DNA of 64,000 nt from Collinsella sp. (GCA_031296755.1 JAUMMZ010000050.1:1-64000), one strand, 5' to 3'. Numbered from the stretch's first letter, positions 1 to 9,007 are shown. The notes: generated from the letters alone by a model not told the origin. Translations and numbers: made by a program.

Positions 1-310
1 TCGCTGATCGGTTCCGTTCGATTCATATGGTTCTATTAGATAGGAAAAGGAATTTCTCGGGGCCGCCTCTCGGCGGCCTTGCGAAAAACAAATCCAAGTT
101 AGACCATTTCAAATGGTTCGATGTCTGCCCGGATGCGACACTCGATGTGTCCATCCTCGCAGTATCCGGTTCTCAAGGTGCACGCTTAGCGGCTGATCCG
201 GTCCGACCGGGCCGCGCGGCAAGGAGATATATTGCCAGACCGGAGGGGCGCCGTGGGCGGGAATCGCGCACTCCATATTTTGTTCACAAATGAATAGATC
301 CCTCAGTCGC
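1..310 (-). other. Gene-free left edge; possible rRNA operon leader (minus strand)
   Basis: I see no credible gene here. Read on the minus strand, the segment contains CACCTTGAGAACCGGATA (around 165-182), which resembles the TTGAGAAC-type sequences found in leaders and spacers of bacterial rRNA operons. It also has several strong hairpins: GACAC/GTGTC near 135-152, an ATTTGAAAT palindrome around 103-117, and a GGCCGCC/GGCGGCC stem at 61-78. This would fit a leader running left into a 16S gene just outside the window. That is inference from pattern memory only; the weak overlapping ORFs have no protein features. Confidence 0.3.
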
Positions 311-487
311 GTCACTGAGGTTAAAACTGAAGCATTGGCTTCTGATATTGGCGATGACCAGCTGTTTTACGAGTATTGAGACATCGGTCATCTCTGGAGC
401 GCTACTTTACTCCAAAGGCATCAGCTATTTGTTTCCCATCGGTAAAAGGCGGGTTTTGTTCGCCAAGCGTTCTTATATATAGATAGA

Positions 488-505
488 TACGGGTTCGAAC
501 CCATG
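488..505. repeat. Isolated tRNA T-arm-like palindrome
   Basis: The 12-base palindrome GGGTTCGAACCC at 491-502 has the sequence of a tRNA T stem-loop, but no D-arm, anticodon arm or acceptor can be drawn around it on either strand. It lies just beyond the terminator of the tRNA-Lys gene. It may be the remnant of a lost tRNA gene or of a tRNA-targeted integration. Confidence 0.45.
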
Positions 506-514
506 AAAGGGCGA

Positions 515-546
515 CAAAAAAGACGGCCAACCGAAGTTGACCGTCT
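515..546 (-). terminator. Rho-independent terminator of tRNA-Lys
   Basis: The inverted repeat at 521-546 (AGACGG...CCGTCT with an internal GGCCAAC/GTTGACC match) is followed on the minus strand by six T residues (A-run at 515-520 on plus). It sits 15 bases downstream of the tRNA-Lys gene. Confidence 0.8.
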
Positions 547-560
547 CAACAATCTTTGGG

Positions 561-633
561 TGGGCCGTCAGGGGTTCGAACCCTGGACCTTGGGATTAAA
601 AGTCCCCTGCTCTGCCAGCTGAGCTAACGGCCC
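561..633 (-). tRNA. tRNA-Lys(UUU)
   Basis: A full cloverleaf folds on the minus strand: acceptor GGGCCGU/ACGGCCC, D-arm GCTCAGCTGGCAGAGC, anticodon loop CTTTTAA (anticodon TTT), and T-arm CAGGGTTCGAACCCTG. The 3' CCA is not encoded (discriminator A is followed by CCC). A promoter lies in the end of the upstream aminopeptidase gene: -10 TACAAT (643-648) and -35-like TTGGGA 17 bases further upstream. A terminator follows. Confidence 0.95.
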
Positions 634-642
634 GCGGGTGGC

Positions 643-671
643 ATTGTACCACGGTCTGGGACTATTCCCAA
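643..671 (-). promoter_or_regulatory. Promoter of tRNA-Lys
   Basis: Minus-strand TACAAT (643-648) is separated by 17 bases from TTGGGA (666-671), about 9 bases before the tRNA 5' end. The -35 half overlaps the last codons of the aminopeptidase gene. Confidence 0.5.
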
Positions 672-1954
672 CTCCATTGGCCGTTCTGGAAAATCACAAC
701 TTCACGTCCATCAGGCGTAATGCCCGTAATATCGATGTCGTCCGTGCCGATCATAAAATCGACGTGCGTGCTCGAGACGTTAACGCCATGCTCCAGGAGC
801 TCCTCCTTGGACATGTCATACCCACCCTCGATGCATTCGGGGAAACCGACACCTAGCGCGAGATGGCAGCTAGCGTTCTCGTCATAGAGCGTGTCATAGA
901 ACAGAACGCCGCTTTCGCGGATCGGAGTGTTCTTGGAAATGAGCGCGACCTCGCCCAGATGAGCGGCACCTTCATCGGTGTCAATAATGCTCGCAAGCGT
1001 TGCCTTGCCCACGCGGGCGTCGTAGTCCACCACGCGGCCGCCCTCGAACTTAATCCAAAAATCTTCGACTTTATTGCCGTGGTGGATGAGCGGCATGGCC
1101 GAGTACACGATACCGTCGGCGCGCATGCGATCGGGCGAGGTGAAGACTTCCTCGGTGGGAATGTTGGGGAAGAAGGGGTGTCCATCGGGCGTCTTGCCCT
1201 TGCCGCCGGCCCACTCGTGACCCTTCGTCATGCCAATCGTCAGATCGGTTCCATTTGCCGCGGTGTAATGCAAGTAGTCGAAACGATTGTCGTTCAGGAA
1301 ACGCAGGTTCTTTTCGAATGCGGCGTCATGGAGTTCCCAGTCGCTCTCCGGGTCCTGGCCATCGGCGCGCGCGGTGTGCAGAATCGCATTCCATAGTTTA
1401 TAGATTGCAACCTCATCGGCGTCTCCTGGGAACACCTCGTGCGCCCAAGCCACGACCGGAGCGCCGGCGATGCACCACGGATTGATGTTGTAATCCAGTC
1501 CACGGCGGAAAACTTTGCACTGCGTATTCCTCGCCTTTGATGCCGCGGCCGGCTTGGCTGGATCGATGCCCTTGAGGGCCGCAGGATCCGCACCTTCGAT
1601 AAAGACAAAGCAGGCACCATCCTGGGCCAAGGAATCCAGCTGCATGCGCTTCCACTCGGGTGTCTGCTCAAAATAGCTTTTCTCGACATGCTCGTACGTG
1701 AGCCTCGTCACGGCATCATCGGCCCAAATGACCGTCACGTGGCCGGCGGCGGCAGCATAGGCCTCCGCGACCACCACGCGCGCAAACGGCGCGCACTCGA
1801 CCGGAGACTGAACGACGACCTCCTGGCCGGGCTTGACGTTTACGCCCTTGCGGACGACCAGGCGCGCGTAGTTTTTAATCTTGGGCTCCAGGGCCTTCAT
1901 GCCCTCCAGAGCCTCTTCGACCGTCAGGGCAGCTCGAATCATGTGCCACTCCAT
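662..1954 (-). CDS. M29-family aminopeptidase
   Basis: This 430-residue metallo-aminopeptidase removes N-terminal residues from peptides in the cytoplasm. The length is near the usual 410-420 of the AmpS/AmpT (M29) family. The metal-ligand motifs are all visible in order: the glutamates in IPTEEVFTSPD and AAHLGEVALI, the histidine in YDENASCHLALG, and His/Asp in SSTHVDFMIG. The start ATG (1954) follows a GGAG box (GATGGAGTGGCAC). It is transcribed toward tRNA-Lys, whose promoter lies in its 3' end. Family assignment is firm; substrate preference is not predictable. Confidence 0.93.
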   Translation of the reverse strand: MEWHMIRAALTVEEALEGMKALEPKIKNYARLVVRKGVNVKPGQEVVVQSPVECAPFARVVVAEAYAAAAGHVTVIWADDAVTRLTYEHVEKSYFEQTPEWKRMQLDSLAQDGACFVFIEGADPAALKGIDPAKPAAASKARNTQCKVFRRGLDYNINPWCIAGAPVVAWAHEVFPGDADEVAIYKLWNAILHTARADGQDPESDWELHDAAFEKNLRFLNDNRFDYLHYTAANGTDLTIGMTKGHEWAGGKGKTPDGHPFFPNIPTEEVFTSPDRMRADGIVYSAMPLIHHGNKVEDFWIKFEGGRVVDYDARVGKATLASIIDTDEGAAHLGEVALISKNTPIRESGVLFYDTLYDENASCHLALGVGFPECIEGGYDMSKEELLEHGVNVSSTHVDFMIGTDDIDITGITPDGREVVIFQNGQWSWE

Positions 1955-1973
1955 CTATCTATAGAACAGTAAA

Positions 1974-2001
1974 AAGGCGCGCCGCAAAAACGACGCGCCT
2001 T
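1974..2001 (-). terminator. Terminator after the small membrane protein gene
   Basis: AAGGCGCG (1974-1981) pairs with CGCGCCTT (1994-2001); on the minus strand the stem runs into TTTTT. It lies between the membrane protein gene and the aminopeptidase gene and separates their transcripts. Confidence 0.75.
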
Positions 2002-2031
2002 ATATCTTAGCGATAAGTATGTATGCAAACG

Positions 2032-2607
2032 CTACTTCTTCTTGGAGTCCTTCTGGTCCTCCTCGGCAGCCGCGCGCTCAATAAGAGCGTTGAGCTTGTT
2101 CTCGGACATGCCCTCGGCCTGCGCGCGGTACATGTTGCGCAAGGGACGAATACGAGCGAAGTCGTAGATAAAGTCACCTAGGATGATGACATAGGACAAA
2201 ACGATGCCGACCATCTGGACAGGGCTGGACACCATGCCAGCGGGAGCGAAGTACAGCGAGGCCCAAATTGCCACGACGAGCACCATGCCAATGGCGAGCA
2301 CAATCCACCAGATGCGACGGCGCTTGGTGTAGTCCTCGTCCTGCTTGAGGAGGATATTCGACACCGTATAGATGCGGTCCTCCTTGGCGCGCTGCTTGGC
2401 CTTGCGGGCGCGCTTCTCCTCTTTAGAGAGGCCCTCGAGGTTCTCGCCCTTCTCGAGCTCTTTGCGGCGTGCCTTAGACGAAGCCGGCACGATGCGAACG
2501 GAGCTCGCTGCTTGGCGGGCGGGCTTAGCAGATGCGGCAGACTTGCGCGCAACCCCGGTAACTTCGTGGGATTGCGTGCGCTTGTTCGTGGCGCTACGGG
2601 TACTCAC
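2032..2607 (-). CDS. Conserved two-TM membrane protein of unknown function
   Basis: The product has 191 residues. An N-terminal ~90 residues are rich in Lys, Arg, Ala and Ser (charged, partly coiled coil), followed by two hydrophobic segments (about 100-120 and 130-150) and a charged tail ending in three lysines. It starts with GTG immediately after the purC stop (TAAGTG, no gap), so it is very probably cotranscribed and translationally coupled with purC. I do not recognise a named family. A terminator follows. Confidence 0.75.
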   Translation of the reverse strand: MSTRSATNKRTQSHEVTGVARKSAASAKPARQAASSVRIVPASSKARRKELEKGENLEGLSKEEKRARKAKQRAKEDRIYTVSNILLKQDEDYTKRRRIWWIVLAIGMVLVVAIWASLYFAPAGMVSSPVQMVGIVLSYVIILGDFIYDFARIRPLRNMYRAQAEGMSENKLNALIERAAAEEDQKDSKKK

Positions 2608-3504
2608 TTATGCGTTCTCCTTCATGCTTGTGAACTGGGAGCCGGTGATGATCTGGAAGGCCTCGCGATAGCGCTCGGACGTGCCATCGATGACCTCGGC
2701 GGGCAGGTGCGGGGTCTCCCCCGTCATATCCCAGTTGGCCTTGAGCCAATTGCGGACGAATTGCTTGTCGTAGCTAGGCTGGATCTTGCCCTCCTCGTAG
2801 CTGGCAGCAGGCCAGAAACGGCTGGAGTCGGGCGTGAGGCACTCGTCGATCAGCGTGACCTTGCCATCAATAACACCAAACTCGAACTTGGTGTCGGCAA
2901 TGATGATGCCACGGGTCGCGGCGTACTCGGCAGCGGCCTTGTAGATCTTGAGGGAAAGGTCACGAATCTGCGTGGCGATGTCCTCGCCCACGATCTCGCA
3001 GCAACGCTCGAACGAGATGTTCTCGTCGTGGTCACCGATCTCGGCCTTCGTGGACGGCGTGAACAACGGCTCGGGAAGCTTGGAAGCCTCGGTCAGGCCC
3101 TCAGGCAGCTGGATGCCGCAGACGGTGCCGTTCTCGTCGTAGGTCTTCTTGCCCGAACCGGTCAGATAGCCGCGGACGATGCACTCGATAGGAATCGTCT
3201 GGGCCTTCTTAACCAGCATGGCGCGGCCAGCGAGGTAGTCACGATACTCAGCAAACTCCTCGGGGAAATCCGCCGGGTCGATGGAAACGAGATGGTTGGG
3301 GACGATGTCGGCAAACTTATCGAACCAGAATGCCGAGATGCGATTGAGCACCTCTCCCTTAAACGGAATCTCGTCGGGAAGAATGAAGTCGAACGCAGAA
3401 ATGCGGTCGGTGGCGACCATCAGCAGGTTTTCACCGGCATCGTAAATATCACGAACCTTGCCACGGGAATCCGGACGACGCTCCATCGTTGTCACGTGAG
3501 TCAC
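2608..3504 (-). CDS. purC: SAICAR synthase (phosphoribosylaminoimidazole-succinocarboxamide synthase)
   Basis: PurC joins aspartate to CAIR with ATP, giving SAICAR in de novo purine synthesis. The 298-residue protein has the expected N-terminal KVRDIYD motif, the RISAFD segment, and the signature IPIECIVRGYLTGSG, followed by the DECLTPDSSRFW motif. The length fits the longer (yeast-like) PurC class. It heads a two-gene unit with the downstream membrane protein (stop and next start abut). purB, purA and purD are elsewhere in this window, so purine genes are dispersed near the origin. Confidence 0.97.
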   Translation of the reverse strand: MTHVTTMERRPDSRGKVRDIYDAGENLLMVATDRISAFDFILPDEIPFKGEVLNRISAFWFDKFADIVPNHLVSIDPADFPEEFAEYRDYLAGRAMLVKKAQTIPIECIVRGYLTGSGKKTYDENGTVCGIQLPEGLTEASKLPEPLFTPSTKAEIGDHDENISFERCCEIVGEDIATQIRDLSLKIYKAAAEYAATRGIIIADTKFEFGVIDGKVTLIDECLTPDSSRFWPAASYEEGKIQPSYDKQFVRNWLKANWDMTGETPHLPAEVIDGTSERYREAFQIITGSQFTSMKENA

Positions 3505-3526
3505 TCCTTACCTAAATACGACAGAA

Positions 3527-3546
3527 ATGCGGGTTCTTTCCCGCAT
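3527..3546 (-). terminator. Hairpin between sensor kinase and purC
   Basis: ATGCGGG (3527-3533, ending in the G run) pairs with CCCGCAT (3540-3546) around a six-base loop; the minus-strand continuation is TTTCTG. It is a plausible terminator for the two-component operon, with only a modest T tract. It lies in the purC upstream region. Confidence 0.5.
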
Positions 3547-3604
3547 GTTTTCGCAAACTCGGAGCGGCAGGGACGCGGCCCCTCCTTCACCGAATAGCGA
3601 AAAG

Positions 3605-5170
3605 CTAGTGCTCCATTGTAGTAGATGCCGCGTCTGCCGTGTGCTCGCGGGGCAGATGAATTGTAAAAGTCGTACCCTTTCCAAGCTCCGACTCCACGGA
3701 TATGTAGCCATGGTGACGCTCGACAATCTGCTTGGTCACGGCGAGGCCGACGCCCAGGCCGCCAGCTTCGCGGGCGCGGCTGGCATCGGCGCGCCAAAAC
3801 CGCCCGAAAATGCGCGACAGATCGTCCTTGGCAATACCGATGCCGGTATCAGAAACGGCAATGCTGACGTGCCTGCGGTCACTGAGCACCGACACCACGA
3901 CCCAACCGCCCTCGGGGGTGTAGCGCATGGCGTTGCTCATGAGGTTGATAACACATTGCGTGATCATGTCGGGATCTGCCTCGACAACGTCATCGTGGCC
4001 CTGCGTCTCATCTGCAAAGCGCAAACGCAGGTCACGGTCGGCAAACAGGCGCTCCTGGCCATTCACAATCGATCGCACGAACGGAACCATGTCCACCGGT
4101 TCTAGATTGAGCGGAGCCGTGCTGTTTTCCATACGCGATAGGTCGAGCATCTGCTGCACCAGACGAGCCAGGCGACGCGTCTCGGAAGCAACGGTCTCCA
4201 AATGCTCATCGTCGGTGGGATACACGCCATCCTGCATGGCCTCGACCGTTGCGAGCATGGCCATAAGCGGCGTGCGAAGCTCGTGTGCAACGTCTGAGGT
4301 CAGGCGCTTCTCGTGTTTCATATCCTTCTCGAGCGAAGTGGCCATCTCATCGAAGGTCTCACCCAGCTGATCGATCTCGTCATCACCGCGCAGTCCCGTG
4401 CGAGCCGACAGGTCGCCGTCACGGATTTGCTTTGCGGTACTGGTGATGCGATGAATCGGCTTGGTGAGCATGCGCGACACGAGCGATCCGATAACGACCG
4501 AAATGCAGATTGCAACAACCGCGGCGAGGGCCATGGCGTTAAAGGTCTTCTCCCTAAACGCAGAGTCCGCCTTGGTGAGCAGAGCGTCGGAGCCGATGGC
4601 CCACAGCTTTACCTGTCCGACATGCTCGCCGGAAGACGTTACAATCTCGACGTTAGCAACGCTATCGGAGTCGGTTGGAGCAGACGAGACCGGGCTATGC
4701 GATGCCCTCTTGCCGCTCGTGTCGTCGGTCGTAGCCTGGTTTTCGCGTACATCGGCGGTGGCGCTTGCCGAGGGCCAGGAATCGTCATAAACGATCACGC
4801 CCTTTTTATTGACGACCTGCATGCCCAGATCGTCGGAAACCAAACTCGACGTTGCGACCGTGCGCAGTTCTCCCGCGGTCCAAGAGCCGTTTTCCTCATA
4901 TGAGGTCGCCAACTTCTCGGCAGCGGAATTTGCGATTTCGACGATATTGGAGCGTGTGTAATCCGAAAAGACCGTGCCCCACACAACAGAGACAACGCCC
5001 ACCAGCACCAATACTGTCATGAGCGATGTCAGAGCAAAAGCAAGTGCCATGCGCGAGGGATAGCTCATCGTTGGCCGTGAATCGGAACGAGGCGTGTTCC
5101 AACTAGCCTTGGAACCCGCCTCGCTCTCCTGCTTGTGCTTTTGTCCGATTTCAAAGCGCGCAGGTGTCAT
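3605..5170 (-). CDS. Sensor histidine kinase (HAMP, HisKA, HATPase_c)
   Basis: This 521-residue membrane sensor has a short cytoplasmic N-terminus, TM1 at about 40-65, an extracytoplasmic domain to about 212, TM2 at about 213-235, and a HAMP linker. The phospho-acceptor H box is SDVAHELRTPLM (near residue 300), the N box NLMSNAMRYTPEGG, and the G box DTGIGIAKDD. It would autophosphorylate and pass phosphate to the regulator encoded just upstream. The start ATG lies 12 bases after the regulator's stop and is preceded by AGGGAAA. The periplasmic domain is Ser/Asp-rich with no recognised ligand fold, so the signal is unknown. Confidence 0.95.
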   Translation of the reverse strand: MTPARFEIGQKHKQESEAGSKASWNTPRSDSRPTMSYPSRMALAFALTSLMTVLVLVGVVSVVWGTVFSDYTRSNIVEIANSAAEKLATSYEENGSWTAGELRTVATSSLVSDDLGMQVVNKKGVIVYDDSWPSASATADVRENQATTDDTSGKRASHSPVSSAPTDSDSVANVEIVTSSGEHVGQVKLWAIGSDALLTKADSAFREKTFNAMALAAVVAICISVVIGSLVSRMLTKPIHRITSTAKQIRDGDLSARTGLRGDDEIDQLGETFDEMATSLEKDMKHEKRLTSDVAHELRTPLMAMLATVEAMQDGVYPTDDEHLETVASETRRLARLVQQMLDLSRMENSTAPLNLEPVDMVPFVRSIVNGQERLFADRDLRLRFADETQGHDDVVEADPDMITQCVINLMSNAMRYTPEGGWVVVSVLSDRRHVSIAVSDTGIGIAKDDLSRIFGRFWRADASRAREAGGLGVGLAVTKQIVERHHGYISVESELGKGTTFTIHLPREHTADAASTTMEH

Positions 5171-5181
5171 ATGTGATTTCC

Positions 5182-5904
5182 CTATTTCTCGTCCGACTTA
5201 TCGGTCTTGGCCGGAGCCTCGAAGCGATAGCCGACACCATGGACGGTGTAGAGCCACTTGGGCTTCTTGGGATCATCGCCCAGCTTGGCGCGAAGATTCT
5301 TCACGTGGCTATCGATGGTGCGCTCATAGCCCTCAAAGTCATACCCGAGCACTTTCTCGACCAGCTCCATGCGGTTATACACACGGCCGGGATGGCGGGC
5401 AAGCGTGGTGAGCAGTTTGAACTCGGAAGCCGTCAGATCGACTTCCTTGCCCTCGACCAAGATCTTGTGGCCCGAGATATCGATGACCAGATCGCCGAAG
5501 TCGAGTACCTCGACGGTGGGCTCGTCGGCCTGATGGGCACGGCGGAACAGAGCGCGAACGCGGGCGACGAGCTCGCGCGGCGAGAACGGCTTAATCAGAT
5601 AGTCGTCGGCGCCGAGCTCAAGACCGATAATACGGTCCTCGATCTCGCCCTTAGCCGTCAGCATGATGATGGGGACATCCGAGGTATCGCGAATGGTGCG
5701 GCAAACGCGCTCGCCGGGAATCTTGGGGAGCATAAGGTCGAGCACGACCAGGTCGAACTGATGCTTCTCGAACTCCTCGATCGCGGACTGGCCGTCGCCG
5801 ACGCCCACAACCCAGTAGCCTTCGCGCTCGAGATAGGCAGCGACGGCGTCACGGATTGCCTTCTCATCCTCGACCAGCAGAATCTTTTTTGCATCTGAAG
5901 CCAT
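5182..5904 (-). CDS. OmpR/PhoB-family response regulator
   Basis: The product has 240 residues: a receiver domain with acidic pocket (LLVEDE), phospho-acceptor Asp in VVLDLMLP (about residue 56) and K in the IKPFSPREL loop, then an OmpR-type winged-helix DNA-binding domain (TASEFKLLTTLARHPGRV, TIDSHVKNLRAKLGDD). The ATG at 5904 is chosen because GGGGGG lies eight bases upstream; an in-frame TTG at 5925 would overlap that ribosome site. It forms an operon with the downstream sensor kinase. Targets cannot be told from sequence. Confidence 0.95.
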   Translation of the reverse strand: MASDAKKILLVEDEKAIRDAVAAYLEREGYWVVGVGDGQSAIEEFEKHQFDLVVLDLMLPKIPGERVCRTIRDTSDVPIIMLTAKGEIEDRIIGLELGADDYLIKPFSPRELVARVRALFRRAHQADEPTVEVLDFGDLVIDISGHKILVEGKEVDLTASEFKLLTTLARHPGRVYNRMELVEKVLGYDFEGYERTIDSHVKNLRAKLGDDPKKPKWLYTVHGVGYRFEAPAKTDKSDEK

Positions 5905-5959
5905 AACACGGCCCCCCTGTCTCAATTAGCTAAGAACAAGCCCATTTTAACGCACCTGA

Positions 5960-5998
5960 GCCCGCCGGATGCCGCTATGACGCGGCAGCTCGGCGGGC
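5960..5998. terminator. GC-rich nested hairpin downstream of the lipoprotein gene
   Basis: GCCCGCCG (5960-5967) pairs with CGGCGGGC (5991-5998), and GCCGC pairs with GCGGC inside. There is no real T tract on either strand, so it may terminate weakly or only stabilise the transcript ends between the lipoprotein gene and the response regulator gene. Confidence 0.4.
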
Positions 5999-6057
5999 GG
6001 TACTCACAATTACAACGCGTTTATTCCCCTGTTGGCGCCTTTTTAACCCCTCTAAGC

Positions 6058-7269
6058 TTAAAGAGAGAATAGACGTGCAGTGACCGTCTCTGGTATACCC
6101 TGGCTGTTGCGCACCGTGGCGTACGTAAGGAATGAGTCCGATTTTCCCGCCGTAGCTGGATAATCGCCATACTCCAAAGCGCGGTCGGGCGACAGCAGCG
6201 AGCCATAGGTCTTGGCAGAGGTGTCGATCAGGAAATGCGACGCCTGTACCTTAACAAGGTATTTATTCTTCTTGCCAGCCGCACATGCGAGCGGCTCGCG
6301 GGACAGGAAGAGGTACGGCCCTCCCTCATTACCGATATATGTGCCCATATTGCCCAGGCTGCCCACGCCACTATAGGCCGCCTCGATAGAAAACACGAAG
6401 GTATCGCCCATATATACGGCCTCGAAAGGCGAGACTGACGAGGGAAGGACTAGCTGGGCACGTTTGGTGTTGTTGCCGTCGGTCAGATCGATTGCCGTTA
6501 TGCCGTAGTAGACGCCCTCGTCGTTGCGGACACGCGGCGAGATGGTCAAAATGCCGTCGCTCGCGCGCGGGGCCGATGCAAAGCGGCCCGTCGATTTCCA
6601 AATTACCTCGGCCTTGGATTCATCAAGCGAGCGACGATAGCAAAACGAATCACTACTCGTTTTATTGCCGCCTGCCGAAGGCATTTTATACCAGATGACT
6701 GATGCCCCGAACGCCGTAAACAGCGGCGGATCGTAGTCCTTGCCACCTCGATCGAGCTCAACCACGTCGCCAGAGAGCGAAGCGCCCGACAGATTTTGAG
6801 CGTAGAGCTTCCACGATGAATTGGCAAAGTTCATCTCAACCCACGCGAATACGCCGTCGCCGGCACGGACATCGTAGAATGCATATCCCGTGCCCTCGAT
6901 AGGATCCTCGATTAATGTGGTAAGCGAGCCATCGCCCAGGTTGAGCACACCGAGCGTGTTGGCGTGCAGTGCCGATGCGGGCGCCATCATTGCCGCGGCG
7001 TAATCGCCGTCGCAGTAGTACAGCAGCGTACCCAGAGGCAGCGTCCACGACGCCGCCGGCTCAAGATCGATGTCGACTGCCTCGTACTCATCCGTAATCG
7101 AGATGATTTTGGAATCATCCTTGATAACCTGCGGCTCGCCGGCGGCATCATCGCTGGTGCCCGTTTTTTTCGAGCATCCGGCAAGCACCGTGGCAGCGCC
7201 CGCGGCAGCCCCACCGAGTACAAAGCCGCGACGCGATATTCCGTTCTTGATGTGATCGGCGATACCCAT
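6058..7269 (-). CDS. Tat-type lipoprotein, probable beta-propeller
   Basis: This 403-residue exported protein begins with a twin-arginine signal (SRRGFVLGG) and has a lipobox LAGC, so it should be exported folded and lipid-anchored at Cys (about residue 32). The mature part is rich in repeated short strands with W/Y and D motifs (for example SWTLPLGTLLYYCDGDYAA and ITAIDLTDG), which suggests a WD40/PQQ-like propeller; this is inference. Its ATG overlaps the stop of the upstream TSCPD gene (TAATG), implying coupled translation. Function unknown. Confidence 0.8.
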   Translation of the reverse strand: MGIADHIKNGISRRGFVLGGAAAGAATVLAGCSKKTGTSDDAAGEPQVIKDDSKIISITDEYEAVDIDLEPAASWTLPLGTLLYYCDGDYAAAMMAPASALHANTLGVLNLGDGSLTTLIEDPIEGTGYAFYDVRAGDGVFAWVEMNFANSSWKLYAQNLSGASLSGDVVELDRGGKDYDPPLFTAFGASVIWYKMPSAGGNKTSSDSFCYRRSLDESKAEVIWKSTGRFASAPRASDGILTISPRVRNDEGVYYGITAIDLTDGNNTKRAQLVLPSSVSPFEAVYMGDTFVFSIEAAYSGVGSLGNMGTYIGNEGGPYLFLSREPLACAAGKKNKYLVKVQASHFLIDTSAKTYGSLLSPDRALEYGDYPATAGKSDSFLTYATVRNSQGIPETVTARLFSL

Positions 7270-7532
7270 TAGGCGATCTCGGTGCGAGCGGCCTCGATAG
7301 CGCGTGTAAGCTGGTCGGCGCAGGAGGTCTTTTTCATACCGCAGGTATTACCGGCGAGAACCTCGATTACGCGATCGGCAGGAGCGCCCTCGACCAGCTT
7401 GGAGATAGCCTTGAGATTGCCGTCGCAGCCGCCGGTAAATTCAACGCCCATCACCTTGTTGCCGTCATCGGAAAGGTCAAGGTGAATATTGCGAGCACAC
7501 ACGCCCTGAGGCTTGTAATCAAACGAAATCAT
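7269..7532 (-). CDS. TSCPD domain-containing small protein
   Basis: The protein has 87 residues and matches what I know of the TSCPD family (TIGR03905-like): VCARNIHLDLSDD near the start, GGCDGNLKAISKLVEG in the middle, and a C-terminal Cys pair in GNTCGMKKTSCADQL. The cysteines could bind metal or act in redox; related domains occur at the C-terminus of ribonucleotide reductases. ATG is preceded by GAGAGGGGATCGC. It is the first gene of a two-gene unit with the Tat lipoprotein. Role unknown. Confidence 0.85.
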   Translation of the reverse strand: MISFDYKPQGVCARNIHLDLSDDGNKVMGVEFTGGCDGNLKAISKLVEGAPADRVIEVLAGNTCGMKKTSCADQLTRAIEAARTEIA

Positions 7533-7596
7533 GCGATCCCCTCTCAGAATGTTATTCGAGACGACTATTATCCCCGTCTTTCCCTAAATGCAACGA

Positions 7597-7634
7597 GGCG
7601 CTTTGCCGGCAACACACATTACCAGCAAAGCGCC
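7597..7634 (-). terminator. Hairpin after purB
   Basis: GGCGCTTTGC (7597-7606) and GCAAAGCGCC (7625-7634) form a perfect 10-bp stem with an 18-base loop, downstream of the purB stop and upstream of the TSCPD gene. Flanking T tracts are weak on both strands. Confidence 0.55.
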
Positions 7635-7660
7635 CTAAAAAGCTAACGTTATGCCCGAAC

Positions 7661-9007
7661 CTACTCGAAGCTCAGCTGCTCCAGACGATCAAAGACCGTG
7701 TCGATACGGGTGAGGAAGTCCCACGGATCAAAGATCTCGTCGAGCTTTTCCTGGCTGACGGTGCAGCGCGGGTCAGCCTCGAGACGCTCCTTAAAGGTAG
7801 GGCCGGAGACACAATCCTGTACCTCGTGCCAGGTTGCCATGGCGTTCTCCTGCACAATGGCGTACGCGTCCTCGCGGGTGATGCCCGTGTCGACGAGGGC
7901 GAGCAGCACCTTGGAGGAGAAGATGAGGCCGCGGGTCTTATTGAGGTTGGCCATCATGCGGGCAGGGTACAGCTGCAGGCCGTCGATAACGCGAATGAGG
8001 CACTGGAACATGTGGTCGAGCGCGATGAAGCTATCGGCCTGGGCGACGCGCTCGGCAGAGGAGTGCGAAATGTCACGCTCGTGCCACAGGGCGACGTTGT
8101 CGAAGGCAACCTGCGCGTTGGCCTTCACGACGCGCGACAGGCCGCAGACCTTCTCCATGGTGATGGGGTTGCGCTTGTGTGGCATGGCTGAGCTGCCCTT
8201 TTGGCCCTTACGGAACGGCTCCTCGGCCTCGAGCGTATCAGTCTTCTGCAGATTGCGAACCTCGGTAGCGATGCGCTCGCAGGTGGCCGCAGTGGTGGCA
8301 AGAACGCCGGCGAGATAGGCGTGATGGTCGCGGCTGATAACCTGCGTGGACAGCGGGTCGTGAACCAGGCCCAGGTGCTCGCAGACGTACTCCTCGACGA
8401 ACGGCTCGATGGAGCTGTACGTGCCGACAGCGCCCGAGATAGCACCGAAGGCAACGTTCTTGCGGGCGTCCTCAAGACGATCCAGATCGCGCTTGAGCTC
8501 CCAGGCCCAAGAGCCAAACTTCATGCCAAAGGTCATCGGCTCGGCATGGATGCCATGAGTACGGCCGGCGCAGAGCGTGTTGCGCTCCTCGAAGGCACGA
8601 CGCTTGCAAATCTCGCCGAGCTTCTTGACATCCTCGATGATCAGGTCGCAGGCCTGGGTGAGCTGGTAGCACAGGGCCGTGTCGCCCAGATCCGAGCTGG
8701 TCATGCCATAGTGAACCCAGCGGCTGGGCTTGGGGTCGCCCTCGGGAACATCGGCATCGATGTATTCCTTCATGTTGGTCAGAAAGGCAATGACGTCATG
8801 GCGCGTGACTTCCTCGATCTCATCGACCTTCGCCTTCTCAAAGTTGGCATGGTCGCGGATCCACTGGGCCTCGTCTTTGGAAATACCGATCTTGCCGAGC
8901 TCCGCCTGGGCCTCGCAGGCCAGAACCTCGATCTCCTGCCAAATGGCGTACTTGTTCTCGAGGGAGAAGATGTGTCCCATCTCCGGGCGGGTATAGCGAT
9001 CGATCAT
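7661..9007 (-). CDS. purB: Adenylosuccinate lyase
   Basis: PurB cleaves SAICAR to AICAR plus fumarate and adenylosuccinate to AMP plus fumarate. The 448-residue protein carries the superfamily signature GSSAMPHKRNP (flexible catalytic loop) and TSSDLGDT. ATG at 9007 (MIDRYTRPEM) is chosen because AAGGAGC precedes it by four to five bases and the family starts here; the longer in-frame extension to 9073 has no family similarity. A hairpin follows the gene. Upstream lies the tRNA-Gly-derived repeat array, not a gene. Confidence 0.97.
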   Translation of the reverse strand: MIDRYTRPEMGHIFSLENKYAIWQEIEVLACEAQAELGKIGISKDEAQWIRDHANFEKAKVDEIEEVTRHDVIAFLTNMKEYIDADVPEGDPKPSRWVHYGMTSSDLGDTALCYQLTQACDLIIEDVKKLGEICKRRAFEERNTLCAGRTHGIHAEPMTFGMKFGSWAWELKRDLDRLEDARKNVAFGAISGAVGTYSSIEPFVEEYVCEHLGLVHDPLSTQVISRDHHAYLAGVLATTAATCERIATEVRNLQKTDTLEAEEPFRKGQKGSSAMPHKRNPITMEKVCGLSRVVKANAQVAFDNVALWHERDISHSSAERVAQADSFIALDHMFQCLIRVIDGLQLYPARMMANLNKTRGLIFSSKVLLALVDTGITREDAYAIVQENAMATWHEVQDCVSGPTFKERLEADPRCTVSQEKLDEIFDPWDFLTRIDTVFDRLEQLSFE

